A program made the position numbers and the translations under genes. The notes under the pieces were generated by a model, which did not search any database, was not told where the DNA came from, and saw nothing but the letters and a program-made list of their open reading frames with translations. This document shows, one piece after another, positions 5,005 through 9,792 of a DNA stretch of 9,792 nt (position 1 is its first letter; each line of letters opens with the position of its first letter). Source of the stretch: Brevundimonas sp. UBA4609 (lineage in GTDB: Bacteria > Pseudomonadota > Alphaproteobacteria > Caulobacterales > Caulobacteraceae); NCBI GenBank assembly GCA_002386585.1, contig DGIZ01000228.1:1-9792 (forward strand). The letters are read 5' to 3'.

Positions 5005-5940
5005 ATGAGCCTCCACCCCATCGTCGCCGCCCTGGGCGGCGACCTCTATCAGGGCGGGCGTCGCGCCAATGTCCCGGCGCCCGGCCACAGCCAGGCCGAC
5101 CGATCGGTGTCCCTGCTGCTGGAAGGGGACCGTCTGGTGATCCATGGTTTCGGCGCCGCGGACTGGCGATCGGTACGCGACCACCTCCGCGCTCTCGGCC
5201 TGATTGACGTCGAAGGCCGGGTGACCGGCGCACGCCCGTCTCTGGCCGCGTCCTCGACCGCGCTTCCCGACCCCGGGGTCCGGATCGAGGTGGCACGCCG
5301 CCTCTGGGCGTCGACGATCCCGATCGTCGAGGGCGACCTGTGCGCGCGCCATCTCCGGCGGCGCGGGATCGAAACGCCGCCAGCCCGCCTGGGCGACCTC
5401 CGTCGTCACCCGGCCGCCCCGGTGTCGGTGTTTCACGACGGGGGGCCGACCTGTCCGGCCCTGGTCGCCGCCGTCCGGGCCCCGGACGGACGGCTGAGGG
5501 CCGTCGAACTCACCTATCTTGACCCGGACGGCCAGCGCGCCCGCCGGTTGCGGCTGGCGCGCAAGACGGTGGGCCTCGTGCCGGCCGGCGCGGCGGTGTG
5601 CCTGGAGCCGCCTGGTCCGGTCCTGGTGGTCGGGGAAGGGGTGATGACGACCCTGTCGGCTTCGGCGCGCTTCGGCCTGCCAGGGTGGGCGCTCCTGTCG
5701 GCCGGCAATCTCGCCCGCTGGTCGGCCCCGGCGACGGTGCGCAAGGTGGTCATTGCGGCCGATCGCGGACCGGCGGGTGAAGAGGCCGCCGCGCGCCTCC
5801 GGCGCCGACTTCGGTCGCAGGGCGTCGAGGTCTGCCTGCGCCTGCCGCCGCATCCTTTCGGCGACTGGAACGACGCCGGGGCGGCGCCCCGGAAAGGCGG
5901 GGAGGAAGGGCGAGGCGGGGCGCCGGTACGGCGGGGATAG
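5005..5940 (+). CDS. Toprim domain / primase-like protein (DUF7146-type)
   Basis: The 311-residue protein starts 7 nt after the radC stop with no visible ribosome-binding site, so translation is probably coupled. Residues 20-66 (RRANVPAPGHSQADRSVSLL, then LVIHGFG and a helix) correspond to the CHC2-like N-terminal part of plasmid/phage primases but lack the zinc-binding cysteines. The centre (about 95-200) matches the DUF7146-like region. Residues 205-258 form a Toprim core: PVLVVGEGVMTTLSA with E211, and VVIAADRGPAG with D253, followed by helix EEAAARLRRRL and the strand VCLRLPPH ending in GDWNDAG (286-292). In the canonical DxDxxG, the second Asp is Gly255 here. The last ~16 residues (PRKGGEEGRGG...) are low complexity and coincide with the purine-rich parB leader. 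Primer synthesis for element replication or transfer is inferred. Confidence 0.75.
   Translation: MSLHPIVAALGGDLYQGGRRANVPAPGHSQADRSVSLLLEGDRLVIHGFGAADWRSVRDHLRALGLIDVEGRVTGARPSLAASSTALPDPGVRIEVARRLWASTIPIVEGDLCARHLRRRGIETPPARLGDLRRHPAAPVSVFHDGGPTCPALVAAVRAPDGRLRAVELTYLDPDGQRARRLRLARKTVGLVPAGAAVCLEPPGPVLVVGEGVMTTLSASARFGLPGWALLSAGNLARWSAPATVRKVVIAADRGPAGEEAAARLRRRLRSQGVEVCLRLPPHPFGDWNDAGAAPRKGGEEGRGGAPVRRG
5904..5933 (+). promoter_or_regulatory. Weaker copy of the leader element before parB
   Basis: GGAAGGGCGA at 5904-5913 matches the radC/gcrA purine box in 9 of 10 positions; after 6-7 nt comes CGCCG (5921-5925), loop GTA, CGGCG (5929-5933). It lies inside the 3' end of the primase-like gene and 34 nt before the parB ATG. 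The stem is shorter than in the radC and gcrA copies and the loop differs, so homology is only suggested. Confidence 0.3.
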
Positions 5941-5941
5941 G

Positions 5942-5960
5942 CTCCGCCGGCCGGCGGGAG
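5942..5960 (+). promoter_or_regulatory. GC palindrome covering the parB ribosome-binding site
   Basis: CCGCCGGCCGGCGG at 5944-5957 is a perfect 14-bp palindrome; with one bulged G (5958), CT 5942-5943 pairs with AG 5959-5960. In RNA this hairpin (stem CCGCC/GGCGG, loop GGCC) takes up the GGGAG part of the parB Shine-Dalgarno GGGAGAAG that precedes ATG 5968. It could damp or regulate translation. As DNA it could be an autoregulatory ParB or other operator site. Both roles are inferred. Confidence 0.4.
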
Positions 5961-5967
5961 AAGATCC

Positions 5968-8205
5968 ATGTCCCGTCACGCCCGGACCCGTATCCACCGC
6001 CTCGAGGCTCGATCCGACGTCGCCCAGGCGCAGTCCACGCCACCGACGACCTCGGTTCTGACGCGCAGCCAGCGCACCGTCCATCTCGCCGATCTCGACA
6101 TCGCGCCCGAGAACCTTCGCTACGGCGAGGCCGCCGACGACGAGATTCCGCAACTCGCCGACACCATCGCCGCCGCCGGCCTGCTGCAGTTTCCGACCGT
6201 CCGACCCGGACGCCGTCGCGAGGCGGCCTTCATGGTGCTGGACGGCCGCCGCCGGCTGCTGGCTCTGCGTCTGCTGCGCGACGCCGGCGTCTTGGGCGAC
6301 GATCATCCGGTCGAGGTCTTCGTCGAGACCGACCGGGCGCGCCAGGCGGCGGCGACCGTCCTGACCAATACGGCCGTGCCGGTCCATGTCGCCGACGTCG
6401 TGGTCGCCATCGGCCGGATGCTCAAGTCCCGGCTCACGGTCGTCGCGATCGCCCGGGCGCTTGGATACGGCGAAGTGGAAATCCGGCGGCTGGCGGCGCT
6501 CTCGGCCCTTCCGGCCGTCGCGCTCGAGGCGCTGAAGACCGGTCGGCTCACCCTACGCCAGGCCAGACTCCTGGCCCGGCTCAAGGACGCGGACGAACAG
6601 GCCGAACTGGCCCAGGGCGCGCTCGACGGCCATGGCCTGCCCGAATGGCGCATCACGGAGCGTCTCGACGCCGGGCGGACCACGACGCGCGACCCACGTT
6701 GCGGCCTGGTGACGCCCGCCCTCTATGCGGCTGCGGGCGGCCGGACCGAGACCGACCTGTTCGGGGAGCGGCCGCCGGTCCTGCTCGATCCCGACCGGCT
6801 GACGCAGGCCTGGATGAAACGGACGGGAGAGGTCGCAGCCCTTCTGGAGAGCGAAGGCCTGACGGTCCATCTCAGCGCGGGTCCGTCCCCGGACCTGGCC
6901 GAAGATCTGGAGCGACTTGGCTACGCCTACGGCGGCGCGCTTTCGGAGGCTTCGGCAACCCTCTACCGCGAGGCCCGTGAGCGCGCCCAGGCGGCCGCCG
7001 ACGTCCTGGAGGCGGAAGGGGTCGGGGACGATGTCGTCGCTAGGCTGGAGCCCCTGATCCGCGCACGCATCGCCCAGGACCAGGCGGGATCGGGCGAGCG
7101 TGTCGCGACCGTCGTGGTGCTGCGGCCGTCGCTTCGGATCGGGGTGGAGGTCGAATGCTACGGACCAGCCGAGGCGGAGCCCGACGACGACGCCGGCTTC
7201 GAGGCCGACGATGAGGCGGCGCCGGAGATCTGGAGGCGGTCGCAGCCCGCCTATGCGCCGCCACGCGCCGAAGCGCCGGAGCCGGAGACCGAAGGGGTGA
7301 CCCACGCTCTCCATGCGGTGCGCACCGACGTCGCGACGCGGGGGCTGATCCGCGCCCTGGCCGACGCGCCCGATGTCGCCCTGACCGCCCTGACGGCGCG
7401 TCTCTTTAGCGTCCTGGCGGTCCGCCCCTCGATAGGCCGTTCTGAAACCGCCCTGACCGTGACCGCCTCTGTCTTCAGCCCGACCGGCGGCCGGGTGATC
7501 GAGGCCCTGGATGGGGCGGTGCGCGAGCGTCTGGACGATCGACGTCGCGCCTGGGAGGCGTCCGGCCAGACCCTGGTCGCATGGGTGCACGGCCTGGCGG
7601 CCGATGACCGGCTCGGCCTGCTCGCCGAACTGACGGCCCTCAGTCTGGATCTGCGTGAAGAGAGGACGACCCTGGTCCGGGGATCGGCCCGGGCCGAGGC
7701 CGCCGAACTGGCCGCCCTGTGCGAGGCGGATGTCACGCGCGTGTGGACGCCGGACGCGCCCTTCCTTCAGTCGCACTCCAAAGACCAGTTGCTGGGCATG
7801 CTCGCGGCCATGGGCGCGTCGTCGGAGGAGGTCGGGCGGCTGAAGAAGACCGAACTGGTCGCCTGGACGGCCGATCAGGCGGCCGAACGGAACTGGGCTC
7901 CGGCCTGCCTGTCCTGGACGGCGCCGCCGGAAGACGACGCCGCGACCGAGCGCGCCGAACCGTCGGGTGAGGCGGACGGGCCGAAGGCCGAGCCTGGGTC
8001 GGAAGGGGGCGAGGCGACGGCCTGCGACGAGGCCTGCGACGGGGCCGACGTCGAGATCGGGGACGATACCGGGAACGAGACCGGGGGCGAGACGGGGAAC
8101 GAACCCGGGCGCGATGACGATCCGGACCACGGCGGCCTCGATGGAGTTGGAGTCTTCGTGGTGACGCCGGCCGGCGAAGCCGTCCTGCGGAACCAGGCCG
8201 TCTGA
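5968..8205 (+). CDS. parB: Large ParB/RepB/Spo0J-family partition protein
   Basis: At 745 residues this is about twice the length of a chromosomal ParB. The N-terminal ParB nuclease/CTP-binding-like domain (about 37-120) shows VHLADLDIAPENLRYG, then IPQLADTIAAAGLLQFPTVRP, and LDGRRRLLALRLL (91-103), which takes the place of the GERRxxA box. A helix-turn-helix region follows (about 155-235: LTVVAIARALGYGEVEIRRL... LTLRQARLLARL). Acidic Pro-rich linkers lie at about 400-442 and 653-722. The domain at about 585-650 (RVWTPDAPFLQSHSKDQLLGML ... KKTELVAWTADQ) resembles the C-terminal part of the long plasmid/ICE ParB proteins. GGGAGAAG precedes the ATG. No parA is in the window, so partition by an unlinked ParA, or a regulatory or DNA-processing job, is possible. 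Confidence 0.85.
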   Translation: MSRHARTRIHRLEARSDVAQAQSTPPTTSVLTRSQRTVHLADLDIAPENLRYGEAADDEIPQLADTIAAAGLLQFPTVRPGRRREAAFMVLDGRRRLLALRLLRDAGVLGDDHPVEVFVETDRARQAAATVLTNTAVPVHVADVVVAIGRMLKSRLTVVAIARALGYGEVEIRRLAALSALPAVALEALKTGRLTLRQARLLARLKDADEQAELAQGALDGHGLPEWRITERLDAGRTTTRDPRCGLVTPALYAAAGGRTETDLFGERPPVLLDPDRLTQAWMKRTGEVAALLESEGLTVHLSAGPSPDLAEDLERLGYAYGGALSEASATLYREARERAQAAADVLEAEGVGDDVVARLEPLIRARIAQDQAGSGERVATVVVLRPSLRIGVEVECYGPAEAEPDDDAGFEADDEAAPEIWRRSQPAYAPPRAEAPEPETEGVTHALHAVRTDVATRGLIRALADAPDVALTALTARLFSVLAVRPSIGRSETALTVTASVFSPTGGRVIEALDGAVRERLDDRRRAWEASGQTLVAWVHGLAADDRLGLLAELTALSLDLREERTTLVRGSARAEAAELAALCEADVTRVWTPDAPFLQSHSKDQLLGMLAAMGASSEEVGRLKKTELVAWTADQAAERNWAPACLSWTAPPEDDAATERAEPSGEADGPKAEPGSEGGEATACDEACDGADVEIGDDTGNETGGETGNEPGRDDDPDHGGLDGVGVFVVTPAGEAVLRNQAV
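8068..8103 (+). repeat. Three 12-bp tandem repeats encoding TG(N/G)E in the ParB tail
   Basis: The units ACCGGGAACGAG (8068-8079), ACCGGGGGCGAG (8080-8091) and ACGGGGAACGAA (8092-8103) encode TGNE, TGGE and TGNE, residues 701-712. They sit inside the acidic, probably disordered C-terminal stretch and suggest slippage expansion. Confidence 0.6.
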
Positions 8206-8253
8206 CGGTCGAGGGCCGGTTCCGTCGCGCGGCGCGCGGCGGGATCGGTCCGG

Positions 8254-8275
8254 GGGAGGGCGAAGGAAGGGAGGA
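8254..8275 (+). repeat. 22-nt purine-rich repeat in the ssb1 leader (copy 1)
   Basis: This stretch, with core GAAGGAAGGGAGGA, matches 9213-9234 before gcrA at 21 of 22 positions, the only difference being G8260 versus A9219. The shared core is part of a purine-rich tract that lies 65-86 nt before the ssb1 ATG. The 134-bp gap 8206-8339 otherwise holds only GC-rich sequence and the hairpin at 8293-8311. Confidence 0.6.
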
Positions 8276-8292
8276 TCAGGGGCGAGGCGGAA

Positions 8293-8311
8293 CAGGGAGA
8301 ACGGCTCCCTG
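8293..8311 (+). promoter_or_regulatory. Hairpin in the ssb1 leader
   Basis: CAGGGAG (8293-8299), loop AACGG, CTCCCTG (8305-8311) form a perfect 7-bp stem with a 5-nt loop, the same geometry as the radC and gcrA leader hairpins but with a different sequence. It ends 28 nt before ATG 8340 and follows the purine repeat. It may be the ssb1 member of the same leader class. Confidence 0.45.
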
Positions 8312-8339
8312 GACGCTTCGGATCAACAGGAGACTGAAG

Positions 8340-8690
8340 ATGCAGACCATGGTGTTCACCGGCCGGCTGGCGGCCGACCCCCAGATCAGTCCGGACTTCG
8401 CCAAGGCGGTGTTCCGGCTGCTCGAGAAGCGCGGCGTGGACCTTGCGGGCAAGGACCGTATCGTCGGCGTCAACTGCGTCAGCTGGTCGAAGGGGCTGAA
8501 CGAGAAGGTCATCGCCCGGGGGCTCGCCCAGGGCTGCGAAGCCCTCGTCGTCGGCGCCTTCATCGACACCGCCTATACGGCCCGCGACGGCACGGAACGC
8601 GCCGCCAAGGAACTGGTGGTGAACCGGCTGACGGTCCTCGACTGGGCCGAGGATCGCCAGGCCGCCGTTCCCGAACAGGCGGCCGCCTGA
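8340..8690 (+). CDS. Single-stranded DNA-binding protein-like OB-fold protein, no acidic tip
   Basis: The 116-residue protein has the outline of an SSB OB fold: MQTMVFTGRLAADPQI (strand 1), AKAVFRLLEKR (strand 2), VGVNCVSWS (strand 3), the helix NEKVIARGLAQGCEALVVGAF (about 54-74), then ARDGTERAAKELVVNRLTVLDW (about 81-102). It ends PEQAAA and lacks the C-terminal acidic DDxPF tip that recruits SSB partner proteins. AGGAG lies 7 nt before the ATG. The first residues and the translation-initiation region are nearly identical to those of the next gene, showing that the two are tandem paralogues. It may form mixed oligomers with its neighbour or be a dedicated, partner-blind SSB for the element. 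Confidence 0.75.
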   Translation: MQTMVFTGRLAADPQISPDFAKAVFRLLEKRGVDLAGKDRIVGVNCVSWSKGLNEKVIARGLAQGCEALVVGAFIDTAYTARDGTERAAKELVVNRLTVLDWAEDRQAAVPEQAAA

Positions 8691-8721
8691 TCCCTCATCA
8701 TTCATTTCAAGGAGACTGACC

Positions 8722-9141
8722 ATGCAGACCCTGACGCTTGAAGGCTATCTCACCGCCGCTCCTTCCATCCTCGCGGCGAAGGATTCCGGCAGGAAGCGCG
8801 CGAGCTTTCGCGTGCTGGAGACGACGCGGTTTCGTCGTTCGGACGGCACGCCGGGCGAGCGCACGACCGGCTTCAACTGCATCTGCTTCAACGAGGCGAC
8901 GACCGAGAACTATATTGCGCCCTTCGCCCGGAAAGGCAGCCGGGTGGTGATCCAGGGCCATGTCGAAAATGACAGCTGGACCGGCAAGGACGGCGTCGAA
9001 CACTACGACCTCCGCCTGGTCGTGGACGACATCCGGTTGAAGAACCGTCGCGAAAGCGCCACCGACGGAGACCAGTCCGCCGACGGCGGCATTCAGAAGG
9101 CCGGGGCCGCTCACGATCTGAACGACGACATCCCGTTCTGA
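8722..9141 (+). CDS. ssb: Single-stranded DNA-binding protein
   Basis: The 139-residue protein has a complete SSB fold: MQTLTLEGYLTAAPSI, RKRASFRVLETTRFRRSDG (23-42), TTGFNCICFNEATTENYIAPFARKGSRVVIQGHV (48-81), and a WTGKDGVEHYDLRLVVDDIRL strand pair (86-106) that matches the WxDxxGxxRYxxEVVxxxxxxL pattern of SSBs. A short Gly/Ser/Asp linker (about 110-131) leads to the acidic tip DLNDDIPF, the docking site for replication and repair partners. AAGGAG is well placed before the ATG. It lies 31 nt after ssb1 on the same strand and is followed by a strong stem-loop. It would coat ssDNA during element replication or conjugation. Confidence 0.92.
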   Translation: MQTLTLEGYLTAAPSILAAKDSGRKRASFRVLETTRFRRSDGTPGERTTGFNCICFNEATTENYIAPFARKGSRVVIQGHVENDSWTGKDGVEHYDLRLVVDDIRLKNRRESATDGDQSADGGIQKAGAAHDLNDDIPF

Positions 9142-9171
9142 TCCAGATCCGGCCCTTTCAGGCTGACGTCC

Positions 9172-9197
9172 TGGCCCGGCGCCTCTGCGCCGGGCCA
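9172..9197 (+). terminator. Stem-loop terminator after the ssb pair
   Basis: GGCCCGGCGC (9173-9182), loop CTCT, GCGCCGGGCC (9187-9196) is a perfect 10-bp stem, extended by T9172/A9197. It starts 31 nt after the ssb stop. The T-tract is poor (ATTGTCGTG follows), as is common in GC-rich genomes. It probably separates the ssb transcript from the gcrA unit. Confidence 0.65.
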
Positions 9198-9212
9198 TTG
9201 TCGTGTCGGCCA

Positions 9213-9234
9213 GGGAGGACGAAGGAAGGGAGGA
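9213..9234 (+). repeat. 22-nt purine-rich repeat in the gcrA leader (copy 2)
   Basis: This copy matches 8254-8275 at 21 of 22 positions. It directly precedes a second purine tract leading into the box at 9239-9248. It lies just after the ssb terminator, so it probably belongs to the gcrA promoter or leader. Confidence 0.6.
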
Positions 9235-9238
9235 CGGA

Positions 9239-9273
9239 GGAAGGGCGGTCTGGGGCGAGCCGATCGGGCTCGC
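9239..9273 (+). promoter_or_regulatory. gcrA leader element: purine box plus 7-bp hairpin
   Basis: GGAAGGGCGG (9239-9248), a 6-nt spacer, and then GCGAGCC (9255-9261), loop GATCG, GGCTCGC (9267-9273). The box and loop are identical to those before radC, and the stem differs at two adjacent pairs (C-G and T-A become A-T and G-C) that stay paired. It ends 17 nt before ATG 9291. The leader has no strong Shine-Dalgarno between the hairpin and the start. Confidence 0.6.
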
Positions 9274-9290
9274 TGACCACGGGTTTCGTC

Positions 9291-9746
9291 ATGACCGCCT
9301 CCATCTGGACCGAAGACAGGATTGCTCGCCTGACCGACCTCTGGCGCCAGGGGTGGAGCGCCGCCCAGATCGCCCGCGACCTGGGGCGCGAGGTCTCCCG
9401 CTGCGCCGTTCTCGGCAAGCTCCACCGACTGGGCCTGGGGCGCGGGCCTCAGGTCGCGGCCTTGTCCATCGTCCGGTCGCGAGCGGGCGCCCATCGACCG
9501 AAGACGTCCTTGCGTTCGCCTCGCGTTGATGCGCGGCCTGACATGCCCGCGACCGCCACCGCCACCGTCCTCACTGTCGGACGGGGGGAGTGTCGATGGC
9601 CCTACGGCCATCCGGGCGAAGCCGGGTTCGGCCTGTGCGGCCGGACGGTCGCGCGCGGCGCCTTCTGCGCCGCGCACGCCGCCGTCGGCTATCAGCGTCG
9701 ATCCTGTTCGGTCGACAGTCTGCTGAGGTCGGTCGCCATCGACTGA
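9291..9746 (+). CDS. GcrA family cell-cycle regulator
   Basis: The 151-residue protein has an N-terminal DNA-binding domain (about 4-50): IWTEDRIARLTDLWRQGWSAAQIARDLG, then SRCAVLGKLHRLGL, which follows the GcrA pattern WTxxRVxxLxxLWxxGxSAxQIAxxLG...TRNAVIGKxHRLGL. After a variable linker the C-terminal part has GECRWPYGHPG (99-109), FGLCG and GAFCAAHAAVGYQ (124-135), the Cys/His pattern of GcrA sigma-interaction domains. ATG 9291 was chosen over the earlier TTG at 9198 because it fits the short N-terminus of the family. In Caulobacter, GcrA works with sigma-70 at promoters carrying CcrM-methylated GANTC sites. This copy sits with mobile-element genes, so it is likely an element-borne paralogue that could tie element genes to the host cycle or alter host GcrA targets. 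Confidence 0.85.
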   Translation: MTASIWTEDRIARLTDLWRQGWSAAQIARDLGREVSRCAVLGKLHRLGLGRGPQVAALSIVRSRAGAHRPKTSLRSPRVDARPDMPATATATVLTVGRGECRWPYGHPGEAGFGLCGRTVARGAFCAAHAAVGYQRRSCSVDSLLRSVAID

Positions 9747-9772
9747 TGGGTATCCCGAACGCGAGTGCAGGC

Positions 9773-9792
9773 GACGACGGCCGGCCGTCGTC
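9773..9792. repeat. 20-bp perfect palindrome at the window edge
   Basis: GACGACGGCC (9773-9782) is immediately followed by its reverse complement GGCCGTCGTC (9783-9792). The window ends here, so the arms may extend further. It lies 26 nt after the gcrA stop and could be a terminator stem or a protein-binding site. Confidence 0.6.

Noticed and set aside
4921..6387. Long minus-strand frame (488 codons) antisense to the primase-like and parB genes
   Set aside because: It is a shadow of GC-rich coding on the plus strand; it has Arg/Gly/Pro-rich content, no domain, and spans two recognisable genes.
6553..8130. Long minus-strand frame (525 codons) antisense to parB
   Set aside because: Mirror of the ParB codon bias; no motif seen, while the plus strand encodes recognisable ParB domains.
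9198..9290. Upstream TTG start for the GcrA-family protein
   Set aside because: It would translate the terminator edge and purine repeats into a low-complexity extension; the family normally begins within a few residues of the WT motif.
4260..9757. GGGTATCCCG at 4260-4269 and again at 9748-9757, flanking the radC-gcrA block like attachment sites
   Set aside because: A shared 10-mer is expected dozens of times by chance in a window this size; no longer match surrounds either copy.

Overview
The window is GC-rich DNA (roughly two thirds G+C by eye) that reads like an alphaproteobacterium, most plausibly Caulobacterales such as Brevundimonas or a relative. The main evidence is a GcrA-family cell-cycle regulator at the right end, a family known only from Alphaproteobacteria, together with the strong G/C third-position bias. 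No rRNA, tRNA, CRISPR array, transposase or recombinase is visible.

Left part (1-4219) looks like mixed cargo. It holds the C-terminal tail of an upstream gene (2-76), a possible 56-residue small ORF with a perfect Shine-Dalgarno (157-327), a methionine- and histidine-bearing DUF305 lipoprotein (527-982), and a pyridoxamine-5'-phosphate-oxidase-like FMN protein that probably starts at TTG 1065. A convergent junction with strong hairpins (1713-1793) follows. On the minus strand lie a 425-residue ATP-grasp-like protein (3131-1854) and, upstream of it, a secreted or anchored SNase-like nuclease (4219-3680). The 548 bp between these two minus-strand genes contains coding-like but frame-broken sequence, perhaps a decayed gene.

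Right part (4332-9746) is one co-directional block: radC, a Toprim/primase-like gene, a very large ParB-like gene, two tandem single-stranded-DNA-binding genes, and a gcrA-type regulator. This combination of ssDNA binding, primase-like, JAB/RadC, partition and cell-cycle functions is typical of the maintenance module of an integrative and conjugative element, genomic island or large plasmid. A likely job is to handle and segregate element DNA while coupling it to the host methylation-controlled cell cycle; that is inference from gene content.

The most interesting signal is not a protein. The leaders of radC and gcrA share a purine box, a 6-nt spacer and a hairpin with identical geometry (7-bp stem, GATCG loop, 16-17 nt to the ATG), and two adjacent stem pairs differ by compensatory changes. 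The ssb1 and gcrA leaders share a separate 22-nt purine-rich repeat with one mismatch, and a weaker version of the box plus hairpin lies before parB. This looks like a repeated cis-element controlling the block. Further oddities are a tailless SSB beside a canonical one, a Toprim lacking the second Asp of its DxD, a nuclease with Ala at the SNase Asp40 position, and the apparent motif order in the ATP-grasp protein.
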